Positions 37,576 through 46,491 of a stretch of 64,000 nucleotides of DNA are shown piece after piece (the stretch's first letter is position 1; each line of letters begins with the position of its first letter). The stretch comes from Geomonas silvestris (lineage in GTDB: Bacteria; Desulfobacterota; Desulfuromonadia; Geobacterales; Geobacteraceae): the NCBI RefSeq assembly GCF_014193515.1, contig NZ_BLXX01000008.1:62001-126000 (forward strand), in the 5' to 3' direction. Both the position numbers and the translations under genes were made by a program. The notes below the pieces were generated by a model. The model was not told the origin of the DNA. It worked only from the letters and a program-made list of their open reading frames with translations, and ran no database searches.

Positions 37576-38477
37576 GAACGGATACCTCCCCCGCAGAGCT
37601 GGGTCTCGTTGTAGACCCGCTGCAGGTAGTCACGGTAGGATGATTTCGGGGTGTCGGCGATAACGGCGGCCATGCGCGCGCAATCCAGGTATCCCATGCG
37701 CAGGGCGATCTCCTCGAGGCAGGCGATCTTGAGCCCCTGCCGTGCTTCCAGGGTCCCGATGAAGTGGGAGGCCTCCAGAAGGCTTTGGTGGGTGCCGGTG
37801 TCGAGCCAGGCGATGCCGCGCCCGAGTTTCTGGACCGACAGCTCGCCGCGCCTGAGGTACTCGAGGTTCACGTCGGTGATCTCCAGCTCGCCGCGCGGCG
37901 AAGGTTTGAGCGCCTTGGAGATCTCCACCACCTTGCCGTCGTAGAGGTAGAGCCCGGGAACCGCGTAGTTCGACTTCGGTTGGGCGGGTTTTTCCTCGAT
38001 GCTCAGCACCTTGCCGTCGTTGTCGAAGTCGACCACGCCGTAGCGCTCGGGGTCCTGGACGTAGTAGCCGAAGATCTTGGCGCCCTGCTCGAACTGGGCG
38101 ATCAGGCGGTCGAGTTCCATCTTGCCGTAGAAGATGTTGTCCCCGAGGATCAGGCAGACCGGCTCACCGGACAGGAACTGTTCGCCGATCACGAAGGCCT
38201 GGGCGATCCCCTTGGGTTCGGGCTGCACCGCGTAGCTCAGCTTGATCCCCCAGCGGGAGCCGTCGCCCAGAAGGGCCTGGAAGCGCGGCGTGTCCTGAGG
38301 GGTGGAGATGATCAGGATGTCGGCGATGCCGGCCATCATGAGGGTCGCCAGCGGGTAGTAGATCATCGGCTTGTCGTACACCGGCTGCAACTGCTTGCTC
38401 GCCACCATGGTCAGCGGGTAGAGCCTGCTTCCGGCGCCACCTGCGAGCAAAATGCCCTTTTTGATACCTGGTACCAT
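37572..38477 (-). CDS. rfbA: Glucose-1-phosphate thymidylyltransferase
   Basis: Makes dTDP-glucose for rhamnose and related surface sugars. Motifs: [44 protein letters not shown] (nucleotide binding), [65 protein letters not shown] use ATG 38477 (MVPGIKKG), which has GGAGCGGGGG upstream, giving 301 residues; the GTG at 38504 lacks a ribosome site. rfbB and rfbD are not in the window. Confidence 0.93.
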   Translation of the reverse strand: MVPGIKKGILLAGGAGSRLYPLTMVASKQLQPVYDKPMIYYPLATLMMAGIADILIISTPQDTPRFQALLGDGSRWGIKLSYAVQPEPKGIAQAFVIGEQFLSGEPVCLILGDNIFYGKMELDRLIAQFEQGAKIFGYYVQDPERYGVVDFDNDGKVLSIEEKPAQPKSNYAVPGLYLYDGKVVEISKALKPSPRGELEITDVNLEYLRRGELSVQKLGRGIAWLDTGTHQSLLEASHFIGTLEARQGLKIACLEEIALRMGYLDCARMAAVIADTPKSSYRDYLQRVYNETQLCGGGIRS

Positions 38478-38670
38478 AACCCCCGCTCCAGACGCTAAAA
38501 TCACATTAAGAAACTATTTTTTCTACCATAGGGACGCATCCGGAGTCAAACAGTAAACAGGGAAAGGACCAAGTAAAGGTACCGGTTCGCTGCGGATTGC
38601 TGCAAAAGGGGTCAAAAGCCGCACGGGAAACGCCGTGGCGGCCGGGAAGGTGTGGGCGGTCCGGGTCGGG

Positions 38671-39048
38671 TCAGGGGATCAGGCGCTCCTTGAGCTTCTC
38701 GTCGATGAAGCTTTCCTCAATCGCCTCGCGGGCCCAGGGTTCCTTGCAGCGCGCCAGCACCAGTGCGGCACCTTCGGCCACCGCGGGGACGTCGCTCCAA
38801 AGCGCGTTGCGGATCGCCCTCAGCCGGTGGGTGTCGGCCTCGCGGGAGTCGGCCAGGGCGCGGCAGGCGTCGCACAAAAGGGCGAGATTCTCCTCGGCGG
38901 GTTCGTCATCGGGGCGGTACTCCCAGAGCTTCAGCCCGTCGTTTCCCGCGCACCATTCGCAGTGAAAGCCGGCGCGCTTGCCGATCGACTTGCCGAAGCG
39001 CTGCACCGCCTCGAGGTGTTCCTGGTGCATCCACTGTCCCTTTGCCAT
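38671..39048 (-). CDS. PhnA-like zinc-ribbon protein
   Basis: A 125-residue protein of the kind annotated as PhnA protein in Geobacter relatives. The N-terminus MAKGQWMHQEHLEAVQRFGKSIGKRAG leads into CEWC and, 28 residues later, CDAC, a zinc-ribbon pair; the rest is helical (THRLRAIRNALWSDVPAVAEGAALVLARCK). Despite the name there is no evidence for phosphonate metabolism here. GGGGGGAG precedes its ATG. It has its own promoter and is divergent from sfsA. Confidence 0.7.
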   Translation of the reverse strand: MAKGQWMHQEHLEAVQRFGKSIGKRAGFHCEWCAGNDGLKLWEYRPDDEPAEENLALLCDACRALADSREADTHRLRAIRNALWSDVPAVAEGAALVLARCKEPWAREAIEESFIDEKLKERLIP

Positions 39049-39092
39049 GCATCTCCCCCCTCACGTACCAGCCATGCCGGCAACAGCCACCC

Positions 39093-39120
39093 ATTTTAGC
39101 AGATTTGACAGGCACTTCAA
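39093..39120 (-). promoter_or_regulatory. Putative promoter for the PhnA-like gene
   Basis: Minus-strand TTGAAG (39120-39115), 16-base spacer, TAAAAT (39098-39093), about 45 bases before the ATG at 39048. Confidence 0.5.
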
Positions 39121-39261
39121 TGATTTTCATGGGAAACGCCGCCCCGGTGCCGACCGCCAGTTTTGTCTGGACAAGGACCTTAACTCTGTGATTTCATGGG
39201 CGCCCGCGTGCGGCGGTTCCGGTTGGGGATGCGGCAGTGCGAAACAGCACCTGGAGGATTC

Positions 39262-39957
39262 ATGAAATTACCGCAGCCGCTTGTCTCCGGCACCCTGATA
39301 CGCCGCTACCATCGGTTCCTGGCCGACGTCGAGCTGGAGGACGGCAGCATCGTCACCGCCCACACCCCGAATACCGGGAGCATGATGGGGTGCGCGATTC
39401 CCGGAAGCCGGGTCGCCCTCTCCTTGAGCCCCAACACCGCCCGGAAATACCGGCACAGCTGGGAGCTCGTCGAGGCGGACGGCATCTGGATCGGCATCAA
39501 CACCCAGCTCCCCAACCTTTTGGCCCGCGAGGCGATCGAAAACGGGACCATCTCGGAACTCGCCGGCTACCAGACCATCCGGGGGGAGGTCCCTTACGGC
39601 GAGGGGAGCCGCATCGACCTGTTTCTCACGGGCCCCACGGGGTACTGCTACGTCGAGGTGAAGAACGTGACCCTGGTGGACAAGGGGCGCGCGCTTTTTC
39701 CCGATGCGGTGAGCGCCCGGGGGCAGAAGCACCTGAGAGAACTGATGGGGATGGTGCGCCAGGGGCACCGCGCGGTGAACCTCTTCGTGGTGCAGCGCGC
39801 CGACGGCGACTCGCTGTCACCGGCCGACCACATCGACCCGACCTACGGGAAGCTCCTGCGCGAGGCGGCACGTTCCGGGGTGGAACTCCTCGCCTACCGG
39901 GCGGCGGTGAGCCACGCGGAGATCCGCCTGGAGCGCCGGCTCGCGGTCGAGCTCTAG
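39262..39957 (+). CDS. sfsA: Sugar fermentation stimulation protein SfsA
   Basis: A 231-residue protein of the SfsA family, nuclease-fold and DNA-binding in E. coli, of unsettled role. Seen: [101 protein letters not shown] (the Glu-x-Lys of a PD-(D/E)xK-like site) and [27 protein letters not shown]. Start ATG 39262 has CTGGAGG five bases upstream; the frame upstream is not homologous. Confidence 0.92.
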   Translation: MKLPQPLVSGTLIRRYHRFLADVELEDGSIVTAHTPNTGSMMGCAIPGSRVALSLSPNTARKYRHSWELVEADGIWIGINTQLPNLLAREAIENGTISELAGYQTIRGEVPYGEGSRIDLFLTGPTGYCYVEVKNVTLVDKGRALFPDAVSARGQKHLRELMGMVRQGHRAVNLFVVQRADGDSLSPADHIDPTYGKLLREAARSGVELLAYRAAVSHAEIRLERRLAVEL

Positions 39958-40025
39958 GCGCGGCGCCGCGTTGACAAGCGAGGAGTTGGGCGCTACAGTT
40001 GAGCGTATTTTTTCCGGGAGGTCAC

Positions 40026-40463
40026 GTGAGAATTCCCAGGTTCACCATCTACGCCAAGGAGAGCGGAGTCGAGATCTCGGCGACCGAGAAGCGCCAGGCG
40101 GGAAAGGCCGACGAGGGACGCATCGCGCTCCGTTTTTTCCGGTTGGCGAGCGGCAGTCACCAGATCCGCTTCGTGGTGGAACCGTGGGAGGCCTTCGAGC
40201 TGCAGCGCAAGATCCTGGCGGTGCACGCCGCGCCGGGGAAAGAGGGGCTGACCCACAAGTTCGACGGCGGCGAGGGTGAGACGGTGACCAAACTGTTCGT
40301 CGAGGGGTACGAGCGAAACGGCAAGAAGGGGTACGCCTTTTCCATCCAGCGCAACGAGGAGAGCATCAACGTGGCGGCGCCGCAGGGCGAGTTCCTGTTC
40401 GCGGCCGAGTTCTTGAAGCAGCTTTCAGTGGCCCAGTCCTGGGTAGAGCAGGCGGAACGATGA
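40026..40463 (+). CDS. Conserved-looking protein of unknown function
   Basis: 145 residues, beta-rich and charged, with no signal peptide or membrane segment: IPRFTIYAKESGVEISATEKRQAGKADEGRIALRFFRLASGSHQIRFVVEPWEAFELQRKI... It ends with an amphipathic helix (FLFAAEFLKQLSVAQSWVEQ). GTG 40026 has GGGAGG five bases upstream. Its stop overlaps the start of the RsbW-like gene by four bases, so the two are translated together and may share a regulatory role. The compact size and single-strand-binding-like pattern suggest a nucleic-acid or partner-binding fold, but I do not recognise it. Confidence 0.75.
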   Translation: MRIPRFTIYAKESGVEISATEKRQAGKADEGRIALRFFRLASGSHQIRFVVEPWEAFELQRKILAVHAAPGKEGLTHKFDGGEGETVTKLFVEGYERNGKKGYAFSIQRNEESINVAAPQGEFLFAAEFLKQLSVAQSWVEQAER

Positions 40464-40975
40464 CAGTGACGGCAGCAGCGGCAGCAAAAAGCACGGCCTC
40501 CGGCGCGACACGCGCCCTCTCGAAATCCGGCCACCCCGCCCCCTCAAGCAAGACCCTCCACCTGAGCATCGACAGCAAATTGAGCGATGTCGCCCTGATC
40601 GGTCACGCGGTGCGCGGCGTGTGCGCCTGCTCCCCCTTGACCGAAGAGGCCTACGGCGAGATGGAAGTCTGCGTCGTGGAAGCGGTCAACAACGCGATCA
40701 CCCATGCCTACCGGCGCCAGGACGGGTTCAAGGTCGAAGCCGCCATCACCCTGCACCCGGACCGGATCAGCTTCGAGGTGAGCGACTTCGGCACCGCGAT
40801 CATCGATTTCGCCCCGCGCACCCTGGAATTCGACCCAGAGGACATCGGTTCCCTCCCCGAGAACGGCATGGGGCTCTTCATCATCGAGACCATCATGGAC
40901 GAGGTGAGCTACCGCACCGAAGACGGGCGCAACACCCTCTCCTTCTGCCGCTACTTCACCCAGCCCAGCGCCTGA
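40460..40975 (+). CDS. RsbW-type serine kinase / anti-sigma factor ATPase
   Basis: A 171-residue HATPase of the GHKL family as in RsbW and SpoIIAB, which phosphorylate anti-sigma-factor antagonists and hold sigma factors. N box EVCVVEAVNNAITHAYR, G1 VSDFGTAIIDF, G2 NGMGLFIIETIMDEVSY. The first 35 residues are Ala/Ser/Thr-rich and disordered. No antagonist (STAS), PP2C phosphatase or sigma gene is next to it, so the partner-switch partners are elsewhere. It overlaps the preceding unknown gene by four bases. Confidence 0.85.
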   Translation: MTVTAAAAAKSTASGATRALSKSGHPAPSSKTLHLSIDSKLSDVALIGHAVRGVCACSPLTEEAYGEMEVCVVEAVNNAITHAYRRQDGFKVEAAITLHPDRISFEVSDFGTAIIDFAPRTLEFDPEDIGSLPENGMGLFIIETIMDEVSYRTEDGRNTLSFCRYFTQPSA

Positions 40976-41040
40976 ACCAGCCTACCTGAAAGTTCCCACC
41001 CGACTACACCACACCAGCTTTTTAGAAAATCGAAAAAGGT

Positions 41041-41098
41041 ACAGGACGTAAAGGACTTTAGAGACTTTAGGGACTTAAAGGACATAAAAGGGATGAAG
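41041..41098. repeat. 9-bp tandem repeat
   Basis: About six units of consensus WAAGGACTT in exact 9-bp register (ACAGGACGT, AAAGGACTT, TAGAGACTT, TAGGGACTT, AAAGGACAT, AAAAGGGAT). Located between the RsbW-like gene and the end of the convergent SNF2 gene. Confidence 0.8.
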
Positions 41099-41175
41099 GC
41101 GGAGAGAAAGACCGCCGATGCGACTCCTCGGCGGACAATGGTGTCGCATTATCAAGTGTCAATCGTAAATTGTCT

Positions 41176-44100
41176 TTAATTCCCCAGCAGGAACTCGAAG
41201 TCTTCCCTTCCCAGCGACTGGCCGGCGTCGCTCTCGGCGTCTTCCAGCAGGGCCCGGTACAACTTCAGCTTGCGCTTTTTGAGCTCCATCATCTTCTCCT
41301 CGATGCTGTGGCGCATCAAAAGCCGGGTGATGGTGACCTGGCGCTGCTGGCCGATGCGGTGGGCCCGGTCCGAGGCCTGGTTCTCGACCGCCGGGTTCCA
41401 CCAGGGGTCCAGGTGGAAGACGTAGGAGGCACGGGTCAGATTGAGCCCACGCCCCCCTGCCTTCAGGCTGAGCAGGAAGACCGCCGGCTCGGCGGAGTCC
41501 TGGAAGCTCTCTACCAGCGCCTTTCTGCGCGACACCGGGGTGGAGCCGTCCAGCCGGAAGTTCAAGATCCGCTCGCCGTTGAGCGCCTCCTGCACCAGGT
41601 CGAGGAAGGAGGTGAACTGCGAGAAGACCAGGACGCTGTGCCCCTCGGCGAAGAGCTCCTGCACCTGCTCGACCAGAAACTCGATCTTCGGGGAGGCGTC
41701 GTGCGCCTCGGTCAGCATGAGCCGGGAGGAGAGGCAGATCTGGCGCAGCTTTAAGATGGCGGTGAGGGCGATGATCCGGGCCTGCCCCGGCGCCTTGGAG
41801 GCGTAGGCCTCGGCGACGGTCGCCTTCACCTGGGCCACGGTGCGCGCGTAGAGCGCTTTCTGGCGCGGACTCATCTCGAGGTAGAGGTCGGTCTCCACCT
41901 TGGGGGGGAGCTCGGCGGCGATCATGTCCTTGGTCCGCCTGAGGATGAAGGGGCGGGTGCGCCGCACCAGGAGGTCCAAAAAGGCGCTCCCCTCGCGCCC
42001 CATGCCGCGGCGGAACAGCTCGTAGTTCCCCAAAAGCCCGGGGAGCGCCAGGTCCATCACCGAGTAGTACTCGCCCAGGTGGTTCTCCACCGGCGTCCCG
42101 GTGAGGCTCACCTTGAAGCGCCCCTTGAGCCGGCGCACCGCCCCGGTGGTGTCGGCGTGGATGTTCTTGACCGCCTGCGCCTCGTCGAAGACGATGACGT
42201 GGAAGTTGAGCCGGGAGAGCTGCTCGATGTCGCGCTGGATCACCCCGTAGCTGGTCAGCACCAGATCGAACCCGGCGAACTCGGCCTTCCTCCCCTGCCC
42301 CCGGTACACCCCGACCTTGAAACCGGGATAGAACCGGGCGATCTCGCTCTCCCAGTTGAAGATGAGGCTGGGGGGAACCACCACCAGGTGCGGCTGTTCT
42401 TGGGGGAGATCGGACGGGATGATCCCCTCCTTGAGCCCGGCCAAAAGGGCGATCGCCTGGATGGTCTTCCCGAGCCCCATGTCGTCGGCGAGGCAGGCGC
42501 CGAAGCGGTGCCGGTAGAGAAAGGCGAGCCAGCTGTACCCTTCCACCTGGTAGTTGCGCAGGGTCGCCTTGAGCCCCGCGGGGATCTGGCTCCGCTCGAT
42601 GCTCTGGAAGTTGAGCAGGCTGTCGATGATCCGCTCTTCCTCGGGGGCCAAGAGGACCCGCACCCCGCTGCGCCTGAGCACGATCCAGTCCAGGATCTGC
42701 AGCCTGGGAACCCGCACCACCTCGCGCTTGGCGTGGCCGGCAAAGAGCGAGAGGGCGCGGCTGCTCTCCTCGTCCAGCAGCACCATCTGGTTCCCCTTAC
42801 GGAACAGGCCGCCCCCCTTGACCGCCTCCTGGAACTCCCGCTCGTCGACCAGTTCCCCCTCGAAGCGGATCTCGGGGCGCAGCTCGAACCAGTCGATGGA
42901 GCTGCGGGTCGCGTCCAGGGTGAAGGACCAGGATACCGTCTCCAGCTCCTCGCCGCCGATGGCGAGGCCGAAGCCGCCCGCCACGCACGCCTCGCGCAGC
43001 CTGGTGAGCCCCTTCAGGAAGGTCTTGCGGTCCAGGTACATCTCTCCGGGTTCGGTCGCGGGGGTGAATATCTCGGCGCCGAAGAGCCGGTAAGGGATCT
43101 CGAGCAGCTGGGCCTGGCGCACCCCGTCGACGGCAAGGCCCAGCCACCCCCCCTCGCCCAACTGCAAGAGGGTGCGCGGCTCGCCGGCCATCTCCCAGAA
43201 GCCGTTCACGATCTGGCGCGCCTCGGCGCGCACCCCGCGCTTGGCGAATTCCGGGGTGTCCAGGGCAAGCCGCGCGATGCGCTCGCGCTCGGTACGGGTG
43301 TGGCCGGAAAGCGCGCTAAAGCAGGCGTCGAGGATGGCAGCCACGCGCTTCTTGGCGCGCAGTGGCTGGGGGTGGTGCTGCCTTCCCGAGGCGGGGAAGA
43401 ACCAGAAGAGATCACGGGAGAGCGGGAACCTGAGCTCCTCGGCAACCCCCTCGGTAACCAGGTGCACCGTGTCGCCCAACTCCTCGATGTTCAGGCGGTA
43501 CGAGGGGTGGATGGTGCGCAACTGGCAGCGTGCCCCGTCGCGGCTCAAGACCGCCCGTTTCAAAAAGGCCGCGAGTTCCACATCTTTCAGGGTGAACTGC
43601 AACCGGTTGAAGTCCTCCGCCAGGGCGAGAAACCCTTGGCGGTCCTCGTTGAGCGAACTCTCCGGCAGGGCCGCGAGATCCCCGGCAAGCCTCTGGTAGT
43701 AGCGCTCGTGCCCGGCCTCGGCCAGTTTCTGGATCCGGGCCTGACGCAGGTCGAAGTAGTAGTGTTCGGATACGAAGGAGTCGTCGTCGAAGAGCGTGCC
43801 GTCGTCGAGGCTCTGCGAGCCGCGCAGTTCGCCGCGGCGCAGGTCGAGGTGCACCAGCACCGAACGGAGGGTGGAGCTGTCCATGCGCATGGGGACGAGC
43901 CCCCGGTCGTCCGAGAAGCAGATCGGGTAACGCCCCTGGAAGCGGTTCACGAACTCCTCGTGGGAGCGCCCCCCCAGGGCCGGAGAGTTCAACAGGCGCA
44001 GGAAGTCTTTCAGCGACGCGGGGAGTCCGCTCTCCGCGAGGGTTACCGGTTCCCCCTCCTGGAACAGGTGCTGCTGCACCTCCCCGTCATGCCTCTCCAG

Positions 44101-44559
44101 CACCAGGGCGAAGGGGGCGCTCAGGTCGGCCTTCACGCCGGTGGCCTCGGCGGCAGGTGCCACCTGGGTCAGCTCGCGGCGGATGCCGTCCAGGTACTTC
44201 GGGGGGAGTTGCAGCATGGGAAACGAGGCGGGGGAGACCGCTTTTTTCAGGGTGGCCAGAGAAGCGACCAGGTGGGGGCAGCGCCCTTCCGGGCTCCAGA
44301 CCCCGCAGTCGCAGGAACCGGAAAGCTCCCCCTGCTCAAGCGAGAAGGTGACGTTGAAGTCGTTTTGGACGGTGAAGGAGAGGTTGAGAACGGCGCCGTC
44401 CTCGCTCCAGGCGAGCCGGGTGATGGGGTGCTGCTTGCAGAGTTCGAACCCGTTGAAGAGCTGCCCCTTGGCGGCCAGGGCATACACGGCCGAGGCGGGC
44501 ATCTCCAAAAGATGCCGCAAAAGGGCGCTGCTCTTTCTATTAGGCGTCAGGTCTGCCAA
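41176..44559 (-). CDS. SWIM-zinc-finger SNF2-family ATPase/helicase (first copy)
   Basis: A 1127-residue Swi2/Snf2 DNA translocase. Near the N-terminus a SWIM zinc finger CDCGVWSPEGRCPH (residues about 82-96). The middle is a bacterial SNF2-associated region. The motor follows: Walker A LADDMGLGKTIQAIALL near residue 690, DEAQ box VFDEAQAVKN, SLTGTPVENHLGEYYSVMDLALPGLLG, and in lobe 2 VFSQFTSFLDLVQEAL, LDGSTPVSRRKALVESFQ, SLKAGGRGLNLTRASYVFHLDPWWNPAVENQASDRAHRIGQQRQV. TTG start with GAGGTG upstream. Such proteins remodel DNA-protein complexes, and some belong to defence or RNA-polymerase recycling; no partner defence gene adjoins. A second, larger one lies at 48696. Confidence 0.9.
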   Translation of the reverse strand: MADLTPNRKSSALLRHLLEMPASAVYALAAKGQLFNGFELCKQHPITRLAWSEDGAVLNLSFTVQNDFNVTFSLEQGELSGSCDCGVWSPEGRCPHLVASLATLKKAVSPASFPMLQLPPKYLDGIRRELTQVAPAAEATGVKADLSAPFALVLERHDGEVQQHLFQEGEPVTLAESGLPASLKDFLRLLNSPALGGRSHEEFVNRFQGRYPICFSDDRGLVPMRMDSSTLRSVLVHLDLRRGELRGSQSLDDGTLFDDDSFVSEHYYFDLRQARIQKLAEAGHERYYQRLAGDLAALPESSLNEDRQGFLALAEDFNRLQFTLKDVELAAFLKRAVLSRDGARCQLRTIHPSYRLNIEELGDTVHLVTEGVAEELRFPLSRDLFWFFPASGRQHHPQPLRAKKRVAAILDACFSALSGHTRTERERIARLALDTPEFAKRGVRAEARQIVNGFWEMAGEPRTLLQLGEGGWLGLAVDGVRQAQLLEIPYRLFGAEIFTPATEPGEMYLDRKTFLKGLTRLREACVAGGFGLAIGGEELETVSWSFTLDATRSSIDWFELRPEIRFEGELVDEREFQEAVKGGGLFRKGNQMVLLDEESSRALSLFAGHAKREVVRVPRLQILDWIVLRRSGVRVLLAPEEERIIDSLLNFQSIERSQIPAGLKATLRNYQVEGYSWLAFLYRHRFGACLADDMGLGKTIQAIALLAGLKEGIIPSDLPQEQPHLVVVPPSLIFNWESEIARFYPGFKVGVYRGQGRKAEFAGFDLVLTSYGVIQRDIEQLSRLNFHVIVFDEAQAVKNIHADTTGAVRRLKGRFKVSLTGTPVENHLGEYYSVMDLALPGLLGNYELFRRGMGREGSAFLDLLVRRTRPFILRRTKDMIAAELPPKVETDLYLEMSPRQKALYARTVAQVKATVAEAYASKAPGQARIIALTAILKLRQICLSSRLMLTEAHDASPKIEFLVEQVQELFAEGHSVLVFSQFTSFLDLVQEALNGERILNFRLDGSTPVSRRKALVESFQDSAEPAVFLLSLKAGGRGLNLTRASYVFHLDPWWNPAVENQASDRAHRIGQQRQVTITRLLMRHSIEEKMMELKKRKLKLYRALLEDAESDAGQSLGREDFEFLLGN

Positions 44560-44996
44560 GGGTCACCTCGTCAACGAACCGCCTATGCTACCAAAAAGCC
44601 GCCCCCATTACAACAACCCCCTGTCGGCAATTCCGGTACAGCATCTGCGGGAGCGCCCCGGTCGATCTCACACGTGGAAGAAAAGGCGAATCCCCCCTGC
44701 CCCCCCTTTTGCAAAGTGGGGAACGTGAGGTCAGCCGCAGCGCTTCGTGGAAGGGAGCTCTGAGCGCCCCCGGCATTCCCGGAAGGACCTTTCTAAGGGA
44801 AGGGACGTGCGTGAGGCGGCTCAGGTGCCAAGCTACTTGACAGGTAAAAACATACCCGGATGAAGGAAATAAAAAGAGGGACGGCGCGAACCGTCCCCAA
44901 AAAGGAGACCCTGGAGATTTCGAGGTGATTTCTCTGGGTGTTAATCAAGCTATCGGTAGAGGCGACGAGAACTTTAGAGATATTTTGTAAGTTTCT
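44560..44996. other. Intergenic region, no gene; terminator for nudC
   Basis: Holds a dispersed-repeat-like block (AATCCCCCCTGCCCCCCTTTTGCAAAGTGGGG type, near 44690) and a minus-strand terminator: GGGGACGG / CCGTCCC stem at 44878-44898 followed by CTTTTTATTT. A TTGACA at 44838 has no good -10 downstream. Confidence 0.6.
44868..44903 (-). terminator. Rho-independent terminator after nudC
   Basis: GGGACGG (44878-44884) and CCGTCCC (44891-44897) with a CGCGAA loop; the minus strand continues with TCTTTTTATTT, about 100 bases after the nudC stop. Confidence 0.7.
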
Positions 44997-45911
44997 TCAG
45001 AGGGGAGCCGATCCGCAGAGCCCACCCGGCTCGCAGAGCGCGCTGGCCGGGGCCGGCGGCGCCGCGGGCTCGCCACACCCCAGCGCGAAGCGATCGATGA
45101 TCCAGCGGGCGATGCTGCGCTCGGGCGGCAGGGAGTCGGGCATCCGGTCGGGGCTAAACCACTGGGCGTCTTCCAGTTCGTCGCCGTCCACCGTGATCTC
45201 CCCGGAGGCGTAATCGGCGACGAACCCCGCCATCATCTGGCTCGGGAAGGGCCAGTTCTGGCTCCCCACGTAGCGGAGGTTGGCGACCTTGAGCCCGGTC
45301 TCCTCGAACACCTCGCGGTCCACGCACTCCTCGAGCGACTCACCGAAGTCCAGGAACCCGGCCACCAGGCTGTAGCGTCCCTGGGGCCATTCCGGCTTGC
45401 GCGCCAAGAGGAACTTCTCGCCGCGCCGGATCAGCACGATGACGCAGGGGTGGATGTGGGGGAAGTGCTCGTGGCCGCAGCCGGTGCAGCGCTTGCCCCA
45501 GGTAAGCCGGATCCGCTTCATGCTGGCGCCGCACTTGGAGCAGTGCCGGCTCATGCGCTCCCAGTAGAGGATCTGGCGCGCCAGTCCGTAGAGGGTCATC
45601 AGGCCGTAGGGAAGATCGGCGGAGGGGACCGCCTGGAATTCAGGGGTGAGCAGCTGGTCGGGCGCCACCGTCATGAGGCGGACCGGCTCGCCGTCCCACT
45701 CTCCGAAGAGCAGCGGTGTCCCCTGCATGGTGAAGGTGGCGGGGAGGTCGCCCCGGTACAGGGCGCCATCGGCGAGGATCAGCGCATCCCCCTGCAAAAA
45801 GACCCAAAAGCCGGCGGCAGTCTCGTCGAGCTCGCCGGGTTTGCGTTGGGTGAAGCGCTTCTTGATGATCTCGCCGTTGAAGGGGAGATGGACAGCGTCG
45901 GGAAATGCCAT
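44997..45911 (-). CDS. nudC: NADH pyrophosphatase / RNA NAD-decapping hydrolase NudC
   Basis: Nudix enzyme that cleaves NAD(H) and removes NAD caps from RNA. Zinc ribbon CSKCG...CTGCG precedes the Nudix box GFLDFGESLEECVDREVFEETG (all catalytic Glu present) and the NudC hallmark SQNWPFPSQMM. I place the start at ATG 45911 (MAFPDAVHLPF), with CAGGAG six bases upstream; the frame opens 14 codons earlier. The C-terminus is extended by about 25 Gly/Ala/Pro/Cys-rich residues (CGEPAAPPAPASALCEPGGLCGS), which is unusual. Confidence 0.93.
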   Translation of the reverse strand: MAFPDAVHLPFNGEIIKKRFTQRKPGELDETAAGFWVFLQGDALILADGALYRGDLPATFTMQGTPLLFGEWDGEPVRLMTVAPDQLLTPEFQAVPSADLPYGLMTLYGLARQILYWERMSRHCSKCGASMKRIRLTWGKRCTGCGHEHFPHIHPCVIVLIRRGEKFLLARKPEWPQGRYSLVAGFLDFGESLEECVDREVFEETGLKVANLRYVGSQNWPFPSQMMAGFVADYASGEITVDGDELEDAQWFSPDRMPDSLPPERSIARWIIDRFALGCGEPAAPPAPASALCEPGGLCGSAPL

Positions 45912-46031
45912 GTGCCACTCCTGTCGATAACGTTTCGGGTAGTGGGCCATCATACAGAAACGGGCGAGGGAATCAATGCCATTTCGGCGCTGCCGGGGGG
46001 GAGCCTGCCAGGTGGTAACGGCACGCGGTAT

Positions 46032-46172
46032 TCAGTAGTCGAGCGATCCCTTGCGCTCCGAGAGGAATCTCGCCTTGTTCAGCGCTCCCGCCTGGCATTC
46101 GGACCAGAAACCTTCCAGCACTCTGAGCAGTTCGTTGGTTAACGCTTCGATTTCCTTAAGTTCCTCGTCCAT
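46032..46172 (-). CDS. Small acidic helical protein, 46 residues
   Basis: MDEELKEIEALTNELLRVLE begins a short amphipathic, probably coiled-coil peptide with one Cys and a basic end (KARFLSERKGSLDY). Strong AAGGAGG eight bases before ATG 46172 supports translation. Function unknown. It stands between nudC and the divergent aguA and may be regulatory or structural. Confidence 0.6.
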   Translation of the reverse strand: MDEELKEIEALTNELLRVLEGFWSECQAGALNKARFLSERKGSLDY

Positions 46173-46491
46173 CGCGCTCCCTCCTTCTGGATATCCCGGC
46201 GCCGGCACCGTCGCGCCCGGCACACACCCACCTCATGAAATAGACCACATGCTGTTTTTTATCGGCAGCGTCTGCCCGCACTTTAGAGTTTTTTCAGGGA
46301 AATTGCCCCCGCGACAGCGCTTAGCGCCCCCCTTTTAGCTTGCATTGCCAAGGCTCGATATGCTAACTCTTTCTCCTTTGAGCAGGCCAGCGCGCCAGAG
46401 CGAAAAAGCACCTGATTTTGCGCCGCTATGCGGGAGCCGCAGGTGCGCGCCCGCGGCCCGCTCGACCAATCTTTAGCTGCAGGAGAGAAGT
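46173..46491. other. Divergent intergenic region, no gene seen
   Basis: Leader space for aguA. It contains TTGCAT and TTGCCA words near 46341 that could form -35 boxes, but no -10 matches well enough to call, and a T-rich stretch near 46290. No open frame has a ribosome site. Confidence 0.5.

Noticed and set aside
38671-39048. Phosphonate metabolism gene phnA
   Set aside because: Only the name of the family suggests it; no phn genes are present and the protein is just a zinc ribbon with helices.
42079-44763. 894-codon plus-strand open frame
   Set aside because: Antisense to the SNF2 gene, which has full motif support; GC-rich third positions keep the opposite strand open. The same applies to other long antisense frames, such as 11513-13138, 50718-52757 and 56173-58089.
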